Assembly: GCF_009729035.1 (NCBI RefSeq)
Contig: NZ_CP045483.1
Span: 248,001 to 312,000, forward strand
From: Stygiolobus azoricus
GTDB taxonomy: Archaea > Thermoproteota > Thermoprotei_A > Sulfolobales > Sulfolobaceae
Direction of reading: 5' to 3'
DNA: 64,000 nt
The position numbers and the translations under genes are program-made. Shown one piece after another: positions 37,940 to 52,523 of the stretch. The notes under the pieces were generated by a model, which saw nothing but the letters and a program-made list of their open reading frames with translations, was not told the DNA's origin and did no database searches. How positions within the stretch are numbered: position 1 is the stretch's first letter; every line of letters starts with the position of its first letter.

Positions 37940-37950
37940 ATCTTTCACCT

Positions 37951-38382
37951 TTATACTACAACAACTGAATCAATATCCATATACCTTTTTAATATTAACT
38001 TAGCCCTTTCGACATTCCTACCACTTTTACCAATTGCTAAACCTTTATCTTGCGCTTCTACCGTAATATAAACTGTTTTCTTAGAATTAGACTCTACTAA
38101 CTTTATGGTTTTAACCCTAGCTGGAGCCATAAGGTTCTTTATTAAATCCTCTAGATTATCACTATAACCTACTATTTCAACTGATTTACCTAGAAGTTTC
38201 TCCAGTTTCTTTACATTACTTCCATTTTTACCTATAGCTATTCCCATATTTTCTGGGTTTATAAGAAATATAATCCTGTTGTTTTTCTCATCAATAATAC
38301 AATCCCTAGCTGTAACTTTAGTTATATCTTGAAAAAGCGACATATATCTTAATTCTTCTGATGTTAATTTTATCTCAGGCAC
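37951..38382 (-). CDS. nusA: NusA-like KH-domain transcription factor
   Basis: A 143-residue archaeal NusA homologue made of two KH domains. The first has [19 protein letters not shown] near residue 47 and the second [19 protein letters not shown] near residue 113; GxxG loops are intact. It lacks the N-terminal RNAP-binding and S1 domains of bacterial NusA, as normal for archaea. It lies between rpl30e and rps12 in the transcription/translation operon. Confidence 0.92.
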   Translation of the reverse strand: MPEIKLTSEELRYMSLFQDITKVTARDCIIDEKNNRIIFLINPENMGIAIGKNGSNVKKLEKLLGKSVEIVGYSDNLEDLIKNLMAPARVKTIKLVESNSKKTVYITVEAQDKGLAIGKSGRNVERAKLILKRYMDIDSVVVV

Positions 38383-38390
38383 TATTTAAT

Positions 38391-38702
38391 TCACCTCAAT
38401 TTATTTTGAAAAATTTTTGATTCACCCTCATCAATAACACCTATTGCAGACACAATAAACGGCTTACCACAAAGAGTACCTAATTCTAACGCACTACCCT
38501 TATATTCATAATAAGGTATACCAGCAAGTTTAGCATAATGAATTAAATCATCTTTCAAGTCTTGACTTAAGGTGCTAGCAATTATTATACCTTTAACTTT
38601 TCCTAACTTTAGCATTTTTAAAGTCCTTTTAGTACCTAGAATAACTTTTCCAGTCCTCAGAAGAGTTCTAAGTTCCCCTTCAAAACTTATACTCTCAGAC
38701 AT
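38391..38702 (-). CDS. rpl30e: 50S ribosomal protein L30e
   Basis: A 103-residue eL30 protein of the L7Ae/L30e fold: GELRTLLRTGKVILGTKRTL near the start, KGIIIASTLSQDLKDDLIHY in the middle and ALELGTLCGKPFIVSAIGVI at the end. The genomic place between rpoA2 and nusA is the standard archaeal one. Confidence 0.95.
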   Translation of the reverse strand: MSESISFEGELRTLLRTGKVILGTKRTLKMLKLGKVKGIIIASTLSQDLKDDLIHYAKLAGIPYYEYKGSALELGTLCGKPFIVSAIGVIDEGESKIFQNKLR

Positions 38703-38707
38703 CTATA

Positions 38708-39892
<1,185 letters not shown>

Positions 39893-42535
39893 TCACTTCC
39901 TCCAACCTATGACCCTTTCAACTATTCTATTTATATCTACCGACTTACCATGAGCACTATACATTGGATGGACTTCATCATCGCCATAAGATACTTCCAT
40001 TACTTCACCATATAAAGATCTTACTGTTCCGTCGTATTCAACTCTTAAGTCTGATAGTGCGTTTATAAGTCTTCTTTGCATGTATCCGCTTTGCGAAGTC
40101 TTCACTGCAGTATCTACTAATCCTTCTCTACCTCCAGCAGCATGATAGAACATTTCTATTGGCGTTAATCCTCTAGTAAATGAGTTGTGAACGAAACCTC
40201 TTGAGTCCGGCGAAATGTCGCCAGCCTTGAAGTGAGGTAAAGTTCTGTTCATATACCCTCTCTTTAATCTTTCTCCTCTAACCGACTGTTGTCCTAACAT
40301 GGCAGTCATCTGTGTAATGTTTAACTCGCTACCCCTAGCTCCAGTTATGGCCATGATGTAAGCATTATTAAACGGATCTAGATACTTAGTAGCAATTTCA
40401 CCTGCTATTTTTCTTAATTTGTCTAATGTATCTAGAATATAATCCTCCAGGCTTTCCTCTAACGTTCTACCTGGAATTGGTTCTAGCTTACCTTCATTAT
40501 ATTTCTTAATTAAATCGTTAACTTGGTTATATGCATCAGCTGTACTCTGATCTATTTCTTTTAACGCCTCTGGTGGAATTGTTACGTCATCCAAGGTCAT
40601 AGTAAATCCTCTTAACTCTATATATCTTATAAACATCTTGAAGACGTTATCCATTATCCACTTACCATATTCTGTACCATATTCTTTAATTAACCAATGT
40701 AGAATGCTTTCGGGCTGCTGATTACCTATAGCTTTCTTATCTAAAACGCCCTCTAGTAGAATTCCGTTCTTAATTACAATATATGAATCGTGAGGACATA
40801 CCTCATTCTTACAAGCTCTAACTCCCTTTGATATATTAGCTACTCCATGGAAGTTAAAGTCTTTAGGTAGGAATAAGCTTATCACTTGTTTTCCAGTATA
40901 ATACTGCTTAGGTGACAGAATCGCAGGTTCTCCTAGATCGTCATTGAAGTCTGTAACACCTAGTATTGTGGCTACTTCCTCTTTAGTTAGTAAAGTAGTT
41001 TTTACTGATAATAAATAAGCACCGCTTATATAATCTTGGCCTCCTCCCATTATAGGTCCTCCATACCTTGGAGTAATGATGTTCTTGTGAACCAGCATAA
41101 TCTCTCTAGCTTCTGCTATTGCTTCTTCGGACTGAGGTACATGCAAATTCATCTCGTCTCCGTCAAAATCAGCGTTATAAGGTGGACATACTAATACATT
41201 TAATCTGAATGTTCTACCGGGTAATACTCTAACTCTATGAGCCATCATTGAAATCCTATGTAGAGAAGGCTGCCTATTAAATAGAACTGTATCACCGTCC
41301 ACTAGATGTCTCTCTACTATATAGCCTGGAGTTATGCTTGCAGCAAGCTCCTTTCTGTCTTTTACATACCTTAGGTCGATTCTTCTACCGTCGGTTCTAA
41401 TCACATAATTCGCTCCAGGCCACTTATCTGGTCCATTTATTATATATTGCCTTATTCTTTCAATATTAAATTTAGTAACTCTTTCAGGAACAGTTAAAAT
41501 CTTAGCTATTGTCTGAGGAACCCCTACCTCATCAATACTTATACTTGGATCAGGCGAAATTACTGTTCTTGCTGAGAAATCTACTCTTTTACCAGATAAG
41601 TTACCTCTGAATCTTCCTTCCTTACCTTTTAACCTCTGAGCTAAAGTTCTCAAAGGCCTCCCAGATCTATGTTTAGCTGGAGGAAGCCCAGGTATTTCAT
41701 TATCAATATAGGTTGATACATGATATTGTAATAAGTCCCATAAGTCTTCTATTATTAGTTGAGGAGCTCCAGCCTCTAAGCTCTCTTTTAACCTTTCATT
41801 TATTCTCACTATATCAACTAACTTATGTGTAAGATCGTCTTCAGCCCTGATACCACTTTCTATTGTGATTGAGGGACGTATAGTAATCGGAGGAACTGGC
41901 AATACTGTAAGTATCATCCATTCAGGTCTTGCAGTTTTAGGGTCATAGCCCATTAATTCTACATCTGAATCTGGTATTCTCTCTAAACGCTCTCTAATTT
42001 CCGATGGAGTTAACCTCACTAAAGATCCGTTTCTTTCTTCATTAAAGTAATAAGGCTTGTCAAGTTTGATCTTAAATTGATGCTCTCCACAATGAGGGCA
42101 TTCCATGTTTTTCATAGCTACTTTTTTGACATACTCGACTAACCTTCTAGCTGCTGAAGGCCATCTATCTTTAATTGAATTATAAATTCTCCTATATCTT
42201 TCCAAATCTTCTTCTTTTATCTTAAGCCTACCACAATGCCTACATGTTGCCCTGAGAAAATCATAAACGTGCTTTACATACCCATAATGAAGAACTGGCT
42301 TCACTAATTCTATATGCCCAAAGTGACCAGGGCAAGCTGAAAGTGTGTTTCCGCATACTGGGCATTTTTGACCAGGCTCTATAACCCCGAGTCTAGGATC
42401 CATTACCCCTCCTTCAATAGGCGTACCGTCTTCGTCATAAACTTCAGGAGTTATAATTGCGGTAACCGACATCTGCCTAATTTCATTAGGCGAGAGAATA
42501 CCGAATTTTATTCCTTTAATAACCTTTTCACTCAT
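39893..42535 (-). CDS. rpoA1: RNA polymerase subunit A'
   Basis: N-terminal part of the largest subunit, 880 residues. The catalytic [12 protein letters not shown] with three Mg-binding Asp is near residue 456. Zinc ribbons [17 protein letters not shown] near residue 58 and two further CxxC pairs (CRHCG, CPHCG) are present. [15 protein letters not shown] precedes the catalytic loop. ATG at 42535 is preferred since GGTGG lies five bases upstream and the rpoB stop is at 42528; a GTG-type start three codons earlier has no such site. Confidence 0.97.
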   Translation of the reverse strand: MSEKVIKGIKFGILSPNEIRQMSVTAIITPEVYDEDGTPIEGGVMDPRLGVIEPGQKCPVCGNTLSACPGHFGHIELVKPVLHYGYVKHVYDFLRATCRHCGRLKIKEEDLERYRRIYNSIKDRWPSAARRLVEYVKKVAMKNMECPHCGEHQFKIKLDKPYYFNEERNGSLVRLTPSEIRERLERIPDSDVELMGYDPKTARPEWMILTVLPVPPITIRPSITIESGIRAEDDLTHKLVDIVRINERLKESLEAGAPQLIIEDLWDLLQYHVSTYIDNEIPGLPPAKHRSGRPLRTLAQRLKGKEGRFRGNLSGKRVDFSARTVISPDPSISIDEVGVPQTIAKILTVPERVTKFNIERIRQYIINGPDKWPGANYVIRTDGRRIDLRYVKDRKELAASITPGYIVERHLVDGDTVLFNRQPSLHRISMMAHRVRVLPGRTFRLNVLVCPPYNADFDGDEMNLHVPQSEEAIAEAREIMLVHKNIITPRYGGPIMGGGQDYISGAYLLSVKTTLLTKEEVATILGVTDFNDDLGEPAILSPKQYYTGKQVISLFLPKDFNFHGVANISKGVRACKNEVCPHDSYIVIKNGILLEGVLDKKAIGNQQPESILHWLIKEYGTEYGKWIMDNVFKMFIRYIELRGFTMTLDDVTIPPEALKEIDQSTADAYNQVNDLIKKYNEGKLEPIPGRTLEESLEDYILDTLDKLRKIAGEIATKYLDPFNNAYIMAITGARGSELNITQMTAMLGQQSVRGERLKRGYMNRTLPHFKAGDISPDSRGFVHNSFTRGLTPIEMFYHAAGGREGLVDTAVKTSQSGYMQRRLINALSDLRVEYDGTVRSLYGEVMEVSYGDDEVHPMYSAHGKSVDINRIVERVIGWRK

Positions 42536-45500
42536 TTGAACCACCTAAAGCTATTTTATCACCTAATATAAGTTTCGGGGCTATAACCATACTCATTAAC
42601 TCTTGTAATAATAGTTTAAAGGCGTAAGATACCGTAACAGGATGTAAAGTAGTTTTATCCCCGTGAATAGGACAAACATACTTGTTCTTATTCCTATCGT
42701 ACCAACCTATATAACCACACTGGTCGCATACATACACCGTTACTTTGTCTGAATTATCTAAAAGTCTATCCTTAATTAGCATAGCTGTTCCGAAGCCTAT
42801 TAGACAGTCCCTCTCCATCTCTCCAAATCTTAGACCTCCTTCTCTTGCTCTTCCTTCAGTAGGTTGCCTTGTTAGAATCTGTACCGGCCCCCTAGCTCTT
42901 GCATGCATTTTATCAGCTACCATGTGATGAAGCTTTTGATAATATACTACTCCAAATAACACTCTGTTCTTTACTTTTTGCCCAGTTCTTCCATCATATA
43001 CTACTTCAGTACCGTCTGGTAGAAAACCAGATTCCAATATACCTTTCTTGATCTCATTTATCGTCGGACTCTCAATGAATGGAGTCGCATCAGCAATCTT
43101 GCCCGTCAGTGCTGCATATTTTCCTGCCAATGCTTCCATAATTTGACCTATTGTCATTCTTGATGGTAATGCATGAGGATTAAGTATTATATCTGGGACA
43201 ACACCCTTGGGAGTATAAGGCATGTCTGCTTGACTAATCAACATTCCTATTACCCCTTTTTGACCGTGCCTTGTAGCAAATTTGTCTCCGATCTCTGGAA
43301 TTCTTAAATCTCTTACACGTACCTTAACCAATTTGTTACCCTCTGCTGTCTCCGTAACTAAGACGAGATCAACTGTTCCCATTTCCCCGTGCCTTGTGAC
43401 TATCGACGTATCCCTCTTGGCTTGCTCAGGAGCTAATTCTTTAAACTCTTGTAAGAATCTTGGTGGACTCACCTTACCAATAAGCACATCTCCTCCTTTA
43501 ACGTCTACCTCTGGAGGAACTATACCATTATCCTCTAATAATCTGTAATAGTCCTTACCCTTGTATCCCTTAGTACCTGCTTCTGGAACCATTATTTTAT
43601 CTTCTTGTCCACCTGGGTACTTTACCTCTTCAGTAACATATAATCTGAAGAACGTCGACCGGTACATTCCTCTTTCAACTGACGACTTGTTCATTATTAT
43701 AGCGTCTTCCATGTTATATCCAGTATATGACATAACAGCTAAGATAGCGTTATTTCCAGCAGGTCTCTCATTATATCCAATAACATCTAGCATTCTAGTT
43801 TTCACTAAAGGCTTTTGCGGATAGTGAAGCAAGTGAGCCCTAGTATCTGTTCTTATCTGATAGTTTGCCGCGTATAGCCCTAGGGCTTGCTTAGCCATAG
43901 CAGATTGATAAGTGTTTCTAGGAGATTGGTTATGTTCAGGGTATGGTATGATTGAAGCAGTTATTCCTAAGATTGCTGGAGGCCATATCTCCAGATGAGT
44001 ATGCTCTTTAGTTAGGTCTTCAGGATTAAGTGCGATATATGCATTTTCTTCTTCTTCAGCGTCAAGGAATTCTATTTTCCCTTCCTTTACTAGATCATCA
44101 AAGGTGATTTCTCCTTTAGATACTCTTTCTATATCTTGTTCAGTCACCAGAGGTTTACCGTCTTTAACTACTATTAGAGGCCTTCTTACTCTTCCTGAAT
44201 CACAATTTATTCTTACTTCGTTAATATACTCAGTTACGATATGCGCAACGTTAATTTCATCACTTAACTTATTACTCCTTCTTGCTTCTCGTATCTTTTC
44301 CGCTAACTCCTTACCGTCGGGATAATATCCTACTAGTCTCCCGTTAATGTAAACTTTACTCCACGTGAGATATTTCTCTATATCTTCTCCTTCTTCTGTA
44401 ACTTTCGTTATAATATCTTCTACTTTCAGTACACCTTGTTCATATACGAATTTCTCTACGGTAGATTCGTTTATACCTACTGAGATTTGAGCTAATAAAG
44501 CAAGATTCTTGACTAGACCGCTGTTAGGACCTTCTGGAGTTTCAAATGGGCACATCCTTCCCCATTGTGTACCATGTAAATCTCTAGCCTCAAAATTAGG
44601 TTGGCCTCTAGCAAGTGATGAAACTATCCTTCTTAGATGGCTTAACATAGAGAGCCAGTTAGTCCTATCTAGCAATTGACTAACTCCAGTTCTTCCTCCT
44701 ACCCAATTTCCAGTAGCTAATGCATGTCTTACCCTCTCAGTTATAATATCCGCTCTAACGAGAGCTGTTAGAGATAATCTTCTTCCTCTAACCTTTGATT
44801 TTTCAAGTTGATAAACCAAATCTTTCATAAATGCTTTGAATGCAACCCTGAATAAACTTGTAAAAAGATCTCCAGCAAGTCTCACTCTCTTATTAGCGTA
44901 ATGATCCTTGTCATCTGGCTCTCTCCTTCCAAGGTAGAGTTCGAGTAACTTATTTACAGCACTAGCTAAATAGTAACCCTTTTTCTTTCTATCTTCTGGA
45001 GAAGTTCCTAAGTGAGGTAAGAAGTATTTATCTATTACCTGCTCAGCCTTTTGTATTCTGTTTTCTCTCTTTTGACCTACAGCGACTCTGTTACCTATAA
45101 AATCTAATGCGTCTTCTACTGTAGTTATTGAACTCGCTTGCTCTAATGAAGGTAATAACTCGTTTTGAATCTCTGGATCTAATGACACAGCATATACAAT
45201 ATCACGATCTGTAGTAAATCCTAGAGCTCTCATTAAAATTACAAAGGGGATCTTTCCAGGTACTGTAGCGAAAGATACTTGAATCGTACTGTCCTTTAGC
45301 CTTTCAATTACTACTTGTACTCTATATCCAGCAGCTGCAGAGGTTACTTTAGCTACATGTGTAATGTTACTACCAGATTTTCCATAATCAACTAAAACTC
45401 TATTAGTCGCTAAGTCTTCCTGAGTGACAATCACCTTCTCTGTTCCATTTACGATAAAATACCCGCCTGGGTCTTTTGGATCTTCTCCTATCTCAATAAG

Positions 45501-45914
45501 TTTTTCAGGAGGTAGTGTTGCCGTAGGATCTGCAATTGACTTAAGCATAATGGGTAGATCTCCTATGTAGACCTCGACCGGTTCTCCCTCTATATTATTC
45601 TCTATTGGGATCATTGTCAAGTACAATGGGATAGAATAAGTTAGATTCCTTAGCCTAGCCTCCATAGGTGTTATTTCTCTTAGAGGGCCTCTGTCAGTCT
45701 CTCTTATACCCGGTTTATCGAATCTAATTTTCCCTAGCTTTATCTTTAACCCAGGGATCTCAGTAGTTATTTCTCCTTGCTCATCTATGACTTCTTGAAG
45801 TTTATTACGTAGGAAATCGTTGAACGAATCTAAGTGCTGTCGTACTAACCCTCTAACTTTAAAGAAAGACTCTGTTATCATCCACCGTTGTTCTGTTGTT
45901 AACAAATCGCTCAC
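42528..45914 (-). CDS. rpoB: RNA polymerase subunit B
   Basis: Second-largest subunit in one piece, 1128 residues, as in crenarchaea; many euryarchaea split it. It has [20 protein letters not shown] near residue 448 (fork-loop region), [14 protein letters not shown] near 710, [12 protein letters not shown] near 1030 and the zinc ribbon [10 protein letters not shown] plus CPIHG near 1068. Its start overlaps rpoH by 4 bases and its stop overlaps rpoA1. Confidence 0.97.
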   Translation of the reverse strand: MSDLLTTEQRWMITESFFKVRGLVRQHLDSFNDFLRNKLQEVIDEQGEITTEIPGLKIKLGKIRFDKPGIRETDRGPLREITPMEARLRNLTYSIPLYLTMIPIENNIEGEPVEVYIGDLPIMLKSIADPTATLPPEKLIEIGEDPKDPGGYFIVNGTEKVIVTQEDLATNRVLVDYGKSGSNITHVAKVTSAAAGYRVQVVIERLKDSTIQVSFATVPGKIPFVILMRALGFTTDRDIVYAVSLDPEIQNELLPSLEQASSITTVEDALDFIGNRVAVGQKRENRIQKAEQVIDKYFLPHLGTSPEDRKKKGYYLASAVNKLLELYLGRREPDDKDHYANKRVRLAGDLFTSLFRVAFKAFMKDLVYQLEKSKVRGRRLSLTALVRADIITERVRHALATGNWVGGRTGVSQLLDRTNWLSMLSHLRRIVSSLARGQPNFEARDLHGTQWGRMCPFETPEGPNSGLVKNLALLAQISVGINESTVEKFVYEQGVLKVEDIITKVTEEGEDIEKYLTWSKVYINGRLVGYYPDGKELAEKIREARRSNKLSDEINVAHIVTEYINEVRINCDSGRVRRPLIVVKDGKPLVTEQDIERVSKGEITFDDLVKEGKIEFLDAEEEENAYIALNPEDLTKEHTHLEIWPPAILGITASIIPYPEHNQSPRNTYQSAMAKQALGLYAANYQIRTDTRAHLLHYPQKPLVKTRMLDVIGYNERPAGNNAILAVMSYTGYNMEDAIIMNKSSVERGMYRSTFFRLYVTEEVKYPGGQEDKIMVPEAGTKGYKGKDYYRLLEDNGIVPPEVDVKGGDVLIGKVSPPRFLQEFKELAPEQAKRDTSIVTRHGEMGTVDLVLVTETAEGNKLVKVRVRDLRIPEIGDKFATRHGQKGVIGMLISQADMPYTPKGVVPDIILNPHALPSRMTIGQIMEALAGKYAALTGKIADATPFIESPTINEIKKGILESGFLPDGTEVVYDGRTGQKVKNRVLFGVVYYQKLHHMVADKMHARARGPVQILTRQPTEGRAREGGLRFGEMERDCLIGFGTAMLIKDRLLDNSDKVTVYVCDQCGYIGWYDRNKNKYVCPIHGDKTTLHPVTVSYAFKLLLQELMSMVIAPKLILGDKIALGGSNE

Positions 45915-46165
45915 CCACTTATCACATATCTATAACTTACACTTTCTCCAGTGAATGGACTTTTCCTAGTTATTCTAACTATGTCGCCAGGCTTTGCACC
46001 TATTGCCCGTGCAACGGCATCTGAAGCTCTAATCCAAGGTAATTGTTCTGGTCTTACTCCAAGCTCTTTTAGAACCTTATAGGCTTCTTCGAGAGATAGA
46101 ACTTCATGTTTCGGAACGAGATTATACTGAAGGGGATCAACTTTCTTTTTCGATGAAGAACGCAT
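45911..46165 (-). CDS. rpoH: RNA polymerase subunit H
   Basis: An 84-residue Rpb5-like subunit: [20 protein letters not shown], then [19 protein letters not shown] and [14 protein letters not shown], the conserved RpoH core. ATG at 46165 is chosen: GGTGA lies eight bases upstream and family members start with MRxSS; the frame runs five codons further. First gene of the RNA polymerase operon rpoH-rpoB-rpoA1-rpoA2. Confidence 0.95.
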   Translation of the reverse strand: MRSSSKKKVDPLQYNLVPKHEVLSLEEAYKVLKELGVRPEQLPWIRASDAVARAIGAKPGDIVRITRKSPFTGESVSYRYVISG

Positions 46166-46227
46166 CTTAACTTTCACCACTAGAATTTACGTGTAATATG
46201 ACAATACAAGTTACCAATTTAAAAAAA

Positions 46228-47508
46228 TTACGTTAGTGAGGCAAGAAGCTTTCTCGCATGCTCTATCATTGTTTTTGCCGACTCATATAACTCTTCATAA
46301 GATAATTTAAACCTGGCCACGCCTTGCTGTATCGCTTTCATACCTACAGCTGCCGCAACTTTAGGATAGACCTCCCATTCGGTCATTTTAGGGATTATGT
46401 AGTTCTCATTAGCCCCTCTCTGTCTAGCGAAAGAAGCTAACTCTCTTGAAGCTTCAATTACCATTTCATCAGTTATAGTCTTAGCCCTTATGTCAAGAGC
46501 TCCTCTAAATACAGCTGGGAAAATTAACGAGTTATTTACTTGATTAGGCAAGTCACTTCTACCAGTTGCAACTATTTTAGCTCCAGCCTTTTTGGCCTCC
46601 TCAGGCCATATTTCAGGCGTGGGATTTGCTAAGGCGAATACGATTGAATCTTTACTCATTAGTCTTATCCATTCAGGCCTAATTACTCCAGGGCCAGGTC
46701 TGGAAGCAGCAATTAGAACGTCAGCTCCCTTAAAAGCGTCCTCGAGTTTCGTAACACCATCTTTGTTTGTCTTTTCTAGAAGTTCGTATTTCCACGGATT
46801 TTCTAACTTCATTTCATCCTCATCTTCTCTACCTTTATACAAGGGTCCACGAGAATCTATTACTATCATATTTTCATAAGGAATTCCGTATTTATATAAG
46901 AGTCTTGCTGTCGCTATGTTTGCCGCACCTGCACCATATAATATTACTTTTGTATTTCTAGTCTCTCTTCCAGTAAGTTCCAGAGCTATTATTAAACCAG
47001 CTAATGTTGCACCAGCTGTTCCTTGCTGATCATCATGCCATACTGGTATCTCTAATTTTTCCCTTAATTTTTCTAGTATATAGAAACATTTTGGTGATTC
47101 TATATCCTCTAAGTTAATCCCTCCGAAAGCAGGTTGTAAAATAGTAACAACCTCAACAATTTTGTCTGGGTCTTTAGTGCCTACAGTCAGAGGTACTGCA
47201 TCTACTCCGCCTAAATACTTGAATAATAGCGCTTTACCTTCCATTACTGGCATCGCTGCCTCTGGTCCTATATCTCCGAGTCCTAATACTCTCGTTCCGT
47301 CCGTTACAATTGCAATGGAATTCCATCTATACGTATACTGGAATGAGAGATCCTTATTCTTAGCAATTTCTTTTGAGACTGTAGCAACGCCGGGCGTATA
47401 TAAAACTGAGAAATCATCTAAGGACTTTATAGGAACCTTAGGGAGAATTTGTATCTTTCCCCTATATTTTGAAGAAATTTCTATAGCTTTCTTATCCAGT
47501 TCACTCAA
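46228..47508 (-). CDS. malic enzyme (oxaloacetate-decarboxylating)
   Basis: Decarboxylates malate to pyruvate with NAD(P). The 426-residue protein has the substrate loop [12 protein letters not shown] near residue 31, the metal site [17 protein letters not shown] near residue 156 and the cofactor site [16 protein letters not shown] near residue 189. It is of the short bacterial/archaeal type without a phosphotransacetylase domain. It is divergent from infB, with about 110 bases between. Confidence 0.9.
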   Translation of the reverse strand: MSELDKKAIEISSKYRGKIQILPKVPIKSLDDFSVLYTPGVATVSKEIAKNKDLSFQYTYRWNSIAIVTDGTRVLGLGDIGPEAAMPVMEGKALLFKYLGGVDAVPLTVGTKDPDKIVEVVTILQPAFGGINLEDIESPKCFYILEKLREKLEIPVWHDDQQGTAGATLAGLIIALELTGRETRNTKVILYGAGAANIATARLLYKYGIPYENMIVIDSRGPLYKGREDEDEMKLENPWKYELLEKTNKDGVTKLEDAFKGADVLIAASRPGPGVIRPEWIRLMSKDSIVFALANPTPEIWPEEAKKAGAKIVATGRSDLPNQVNNSLIFPAVFRGALDIRAKTITDEMVIEASRELASFARQRGANENYIIPKMTEWEVYPKVAAAVGMKAIQQGVARFKLSYEELYESAKTMIEHARKLLASLT

Positions 47509-47606
47509 ATGAATAGCCCCACTATCCTAACTTTTTTAAAAGATTAAATTTTTTCGAGCTATATTACCGCTACTTTAATTAGTCAATAGAAGGTTAAACC
47601 ATTAAA

Positions 47607-47620
47607 GGTGAATAAAAATT
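47607..47620 (+). promoter_or_regulatory. SD and ATT start codon of infB
   Basis: GGTGA at 47607-47611, six-base spacer, then ATT at 47618-47620. This is the only well-spaced ribosome-binding site in the region. It decides for a non-canonical start. Confidence 0.55.
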
Positions 47621-49423
47621 ACCCAACAATTACAAAAGAAACTGAGACAACCAATAGTAGTGGTACTTGGCCACGTAGACCACGGAAAGACAACATTACT
47701 AGATAAAATCAGAGGTACAGCCGTAGTTAAAAAAGAGCCCGGAGAGATGACGCAGGAAGTAGGAGCAAGCTTTGTTCCAACAAGTGTAATTGAAAAACTA
47801 GCAGAACCACTAAAAAAGATTTTCCCTATAAAACTAGAAATTCCTGGATTATTATTTATAGATACACCCGGACATGAACTCTTTAGTAATCTAAGAAAAA
47901 GGGGAGGGAGCGTAGCAGACATAGCCATATTAGTTGTAGACATAACCGAGGGATTTCAAAAGCAAACGATTGAATCAATAGAGATATTAAAAAATAGAAA
48001 AGTTCCGTTTTTAGTTGCGGCAAATAAAATAGATAAAATCCCAGGGTGGAGAGTTCAGAACACATATTCGTTTTTAGAGAGCTTCTCTAAACAGAGAGAA
48101 GATGTAAAAAATTATTTAGACGGACTAGTTTACAACTTAGTTTCACAACTAGCAGAACAAGGATTTAGTTCCGAAAGATTCGACAGAATAAAGGATTTCA
48201 CTAAGACTGTAGCTATAGTCCCAGTATCTGGAAAAACAGGTGAAGGAATAGCCGAACTTCTAGCTTTACTTGCTGGGCTTACTCAAAACTACATGAAAAA
48301 CAAACTGAAGTTTGCTGAGGGACCAGCAAAAGGTGTTATACTTGAGGTTAAAGAAATTCAAGGTTTAGGACATACTATAGATGTAATCATTTACGAGGGG
48401 GTACTCAAAAAGAATGATATAATAGTATTAGGAGGTATAAATGGACCAATAATAACAAAAGTTCGTTCTATCTTAGTTCCCAAGCCTTTACAAGATATAA
48501 AAGTAGTTAAAACGGACTTAACTCCTATAGATGAAGTCTACGCTGCAGCTGGCGTTAAGATCTATGCTCCTGATTTAGAGAACGCATTGGCTGGCTCTCC
48601 CTTATTCGCAGTAGATGATGAAAGTAAAATTGAGGAATTCAAGAAAATCATACAAGAGGAAATATCCAGTGTAAGGTACTATAATGCAAGCGTAGCGGGG
48701 GTTGTAGTTAAGGCAGATAGCTTAGGTAGTTTAGAAGCTATAGTTACGGCGCTCCAGCAGAAAAAGATACCTATAAGATTAGCAGATATTGGACCAATTA
48801 GCAAAAGAGATATTACAGAGGCAGAATTAACGAGCCAAGAAGCAAAAGAATACGGATTAATTGCTGCCTTTAGAGTTAAACCTCTACCTGGAATAGAGAT
48901 ACCTGCTAAAATTAAGTTAATTTATGGTGAAATTATCTATCAGTTAATTGATGATATAGAAAAATATATTATTGATGTAAAAGAAAGCGAAAAACGTAGA
49001 ACTTTAGACTCTTTGGTTCTGCCCGGAAAGTTCAGGATTTTACCAGGGTATGTCTTTAGGAGAAGTGACCCTGTAATCGTCGGAGTAGAAGTATTAGGGG
49101 GGATCATAAAGCCTAAATCTTCTTTAATTAAGAAAGATGGTAGAAAAGTCGGAGAGATTCAGCAGATCCAAGATAACAAGAAGACAGTAGAGAAAGCCAC
49201 GAAAGGAATGGAAGTAGCAGTTTCTATAAAAGGTAATGTTATGGTAGGACGCCAAATTGAAGAGGGAGACGTATTATATACTGACGTGCCCAAAGAGGAC
49301 TTAGAAATTCTGTTAACTAAATATAAGGATATTATAACAGACGATATGAAGGAAGTAATAAAAGAGATAATTAATATTAAAAAGATTTCCGATCCAACAT
49401 ACGGATTGGGTATTACATTATAG
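47618..49423 (+). CDS. infB: translation initiation factor aIF5B, apparent ATT start
   Basis: Ribosome-subunit-joining GTPase. G1 is [10 protein letters not shown]3 DTPGHELF, G4 NKID, followed by the beta-barrel domains and the C-terminal tRNA-binding region. The first ordinary start, GTG at 47660, would cut off most of strand 1 (RQPIVVV) just before the P-loop and has no Shine-Dalgarno sequence. In frame upstream, ATT at 47618 lies six bases after GGTGA (47607-47611) and gives a 601-residue protein starting (M)[20 protein letters not shown]. No ATG, GTG or TTG is available between the upstream stop TGA (47609) and GTG 47660. A CTG at 47642 is another option. Confidence 0.92.
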   Translation: MTQQLQKKLRQPIVVVLGHVDHGKTTLLDKIRGTAVVKKEPGEMTQEVGASFVPTSVIEKLAEPLKKIFPIKLEIPGLLFIDTPGHELFSNLRKRGGSVADIAILVVDITEGFQKQTIESIEILKNRKVPFLVAANKIDKIPGWRVQNTYSFLESFSKQREDVKNYLDGLVYNLVSQLAEQGFSSERFDRIKDFTKTVAIVPVSGKTGEGIAELLALLAGLTQNYMKNKLKFAEGPAKGVILEVKEIQGLGHTIDVIIYEGVLKKNDIIVLGGINGPIITKVRSILVPKPLQDIKVVKTDLTPIDEVYAAAGVKIYAPDLENALAGSPLFAVDDESKIEEFKKIIQEEISSVRYYNASVAGVVVKADSLGSLEAIVTALQQKKIPIRLADIGPISKRDITEAELTSQEAKEYGLIAAFRVKPLPGIEIPAKIKLIYGEIIYQLIDDIEKYIIDVKESEKRRTLDSLVLPGKFRILPGYVFRRSDPVIVGVEVLGGIIKPKSSLIKKDGRKVGEIQQIQDNKKTVEKATKGMEVAVSIKGNVMVGRQIEEGDVLYTDVPKEDLEILLTKYKDIITDDMKEVIKEIINIKKISDPTYGLGITL

Positions 49424-49838
49424 CAACAATCTCATTTTCTACAAAGAATATGCTCATTTCTCTTTTAGCCTTTTCTTCGCTATCCGATGCATGGATTACA
49501 TTTTCTGCTTTCGTTAAAGCATAATCCCCCCTTATAGTACCTGGTGGTGCCTCTTTAGGGTCAGTGTTCCCAATCATTTTTCTTACAACAGTCACAGCTT
49601 CTTCTCCCTCAACTATCATACATACTACCGGTCCAGATGTTATGTAATTTATCAACTCTTCAAAGAAAGACTTCCCCTTATGTTCTTCATATAATCTTTC
49701 TGCTGTAGTTCTATCTATATGAACCATCTTCATTGCAACTATATTAAAACCTCTCTTCTCAAATCTGGAAATTATCTCGCCTATTAACTTTCTCTTTACA
49801 CCGTCTGGTTTAATCATTACAAAAGTCCTCTGTTTCAC
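49413..49838 (-). CDS. ndk: nucleoside diphosphate kinase
   Basis: Exchanges the gamma-phosphate among nucleoside triphosphates. The 141-residue protein has [12 protein letters not shown] at the start and the active-site histidine in [20 protein letters not shown] near residue 114. It is convergent with infB, with an 11-base overlap of the ends, and starts inside the rpl24e stop (4-base overlap). Confidence 0.96.
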   Translation of the reverse strand: MKQRTFVMIKPDGVKRKLIGEIISRFEKRGFNIVAMKMVHIDRTTAERLYEEHKGKSFFEELINYITSGPVVCMIVEGEEAVTVVRKMIGNTDPKEAPPGTIRGDYALTKAENVIHASDSEEKAKREMSIFFVENEIVAIM

Positions 49839-50023
49839 TTAGCCCCACCCATGTAAGCCTTGGTCCACTTTAACTTCTTGGGATCCCTATGTAACTTTAG
49901 CATAGATTTTTTGCACTTGTTAGAACAAAACCACAATATTGAACCATCGTTTCTGACGTACATTAATCCAGTACCCGGCATTATTTCTTTTCCGCAGAAA
50001 CTACACTGCCTTATTGAGACCAT
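49835..50023 (-). CDS. rpl24e: 50S ribosomal protein L24e
   Basis: A 62-residue eL24 protein with a complete C4 zinc finger: CSFCG near residue 7 and CSNKCKKS near residue 33. [12 protein letters not shown] connects them. It is normal in size and coupled to ndk. The divergent rps28e gene starts 64 bases away. Confidence 0.95.
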   Translation of the reverse strand: MVSIRQCSFCGKEIMPGTGLMYVRNDGSILWFCSNKCKKSMLKLHRDPKKLKWTKAYMGGAK

Positions 50024-50087
50024 GATTGATAATACACATAGTGAAGTATTTAAGTGAATTGGTAGTGTGATCTTTTGGGTAATAAGA

Positions 50088-50994
<907 letters not shown>

Positions 50995-51032
50995 GATAAA
51001 GTATAAATGGAGATTTTTATAACGTATTAGCT

Positions 51033-52460
51033 ATGGTAAAAATAGGCTTAGAGGTTCACGTTCACTTAACGGCGTTAAAAACCAAACTCTTTTGCTCTTG
51101 TCCAACGGACTACATAGATAAAGAACCAAATACTGTCGTATGCCCTGTCTGTCTAGGCTTACCGGGAGCTATACCAATAATCAACGAGAATGCCTTAAAA
51201 TACGCAATAATGGTATCATTGGCACTTAATGGGGAAGTTGCTGATAGGCTATCTATGGTAAGAAAACATTATTTCTACCCAGATATGGCTAAGAATTATC
51301 AGATCTCTCAGTATGATGGTCCCGGAAGTATTGCAATAAGTAAAGGTGGTTTTGTAAAACTGAGAGATGGTAAAACTATAAGGATAAGGAGAATAAACAT
51401 AGAAGAGGATCCGGCGAAAATTATTTACCCAACCGGGTCTATGTTGACCAGCAAATACACTCTTTTAGATTACAATAGGTCTGGTATGGCATTGCTAGAA
51501 ATAGTAACTGAGCCTGACATGACAGAACCTAGAGAAGCAAGAGAATTTCTGGAAAAACTACGATCTATACTAGAGCATTTAGGTGTATGCAATTGTGACT
51601 TAGAAGGAGCTATGAGGGCTGACGCTAACGTATCCGTTGAGGGAGGAGAAAGAGTGGAAGTAAAGAATATCGGATCACCGAAAGAAGTTGAAGAAGCAAT
51701 AAAATACGAAATAGCTAGGCAAAGAGCCGCAATTGCTCAGGGACTAAAAGTGGAGAGAGAGACTAGACATTGGGATGCACAAAGGAAAGTAACAGTACCA
51801 ACTAGAACTAAAGAACAAGAGGAAGATTATAGATACTTCCCCGACCCAGATTTACCACCTTATCCTGTAAGTAAACAACTAGTAGAAGAAATAAGAAAAA
51901 GCCTCCCAGAATTACCAGATATTAGAATACAAAGGTTGGTGAAACAATACGAAATAACAGAATACGACGCAACAGTTTTAGTAACGGATAAAGTACTAGC
52001 TGACTTGTTTGAGGAGACGGCTAAGCATTACTTTAACTACAAGAAACTCGCTAATTTATTAATTAACGACTATCTAAGGTGGCTAAACGATAAGAACCTA
52101 AGACCGTCCCAATCGAAAGCCACTCCATCACATCTAGTAGAGTTACTTAAACTTCTCGATGATGGTGTAATTACAATAAAGATAGCTAAAGAAATCTTAC
52201 CTGAAGTAGTTTTAGAAGGTAAAATGCCAAGTCAGATAATTAAAGAGAGGGGACTTACGGCAGTAAAGGACGAAGAATTCCTCGTCCAGATAATAAGAGA
52301 AGTAATCAAAGAGGAACCAGATGCAGCTGAAAAAGCTAGAAGAGATCCTAAAGTGATTAACTACCTAGTAGGGAAAGTTATGAAAAAGACGGGTAAAAGA
52401 GCCGATCCACAATTGACCAACGAACTCATAAGAAAAATTCTTAGCGGCGAGGGTAAGTAA
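51033..52460 (+). CDS. gatB: Asp/Glu-tRNA amidotransferase subunit B
   Basis: Activates misacylated Glu-tRNA(Gln) or Asp-tRNA(Asn) for transamidation. The 475-residue protein has GLEVHVHLTALKTKLFCSCP near residue 4, the zinc-type VVCPVCLGLPG near 35, YFYPDMAKNYQISQY near 77 and a YqeY-like helical tail (residues 330-475). GatA and GatC partners are not in the window; the amidase at 16218-17402 is a weak candidate because it lacks GatA's N-terminal part. Confidence 0.95.
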   Translation: MVKIGLEVHVHLTALKTKLFCSCPTDYIDKEPNTVVCPVCLGLPGAIPIINENALKYAIMVSLALNGEVADRLSMVRKHYFYPDMAKNYQISQYDGPGSIAISKGGFVKLRDGKTIRIRRINIEEDPAKIIYPTGSMLTSKYTLLDYNRSGMALLEIVTEPDMTEPREAREFLEKLRSILEHLGVCNCDLEGAMRADANVSVEGGERVEVKNIGSPKEVEEAIKYEIARQRAAIAQGLKVERETRHWDAQRKVTVPTRTKEQEEDYRYFPDPDLPPYPVSKQLVEEIRKSLPELPDIRIQRLVKQYEITEYDATVLVTDKVLADLFEETAKHYFNYKKLANLLINDYLRWLNDKNLRPSQSKATPSHLVELLKLLDDGVITIKIAKEILPEVVLEGKMPSQIIKERGLTAVKDEEFLVQIIREVIKEEPDAAEKARRDPKVINYLVGKVMKKTGKRADPQLTNELIRKILSGEGK

Positions 52461-52523
52461 TCACGGCGTGGGTTTATCTTCACCGTTCAGTTCTTAAGAC
52501 CGCGTTCATCTAAATATGAATAC

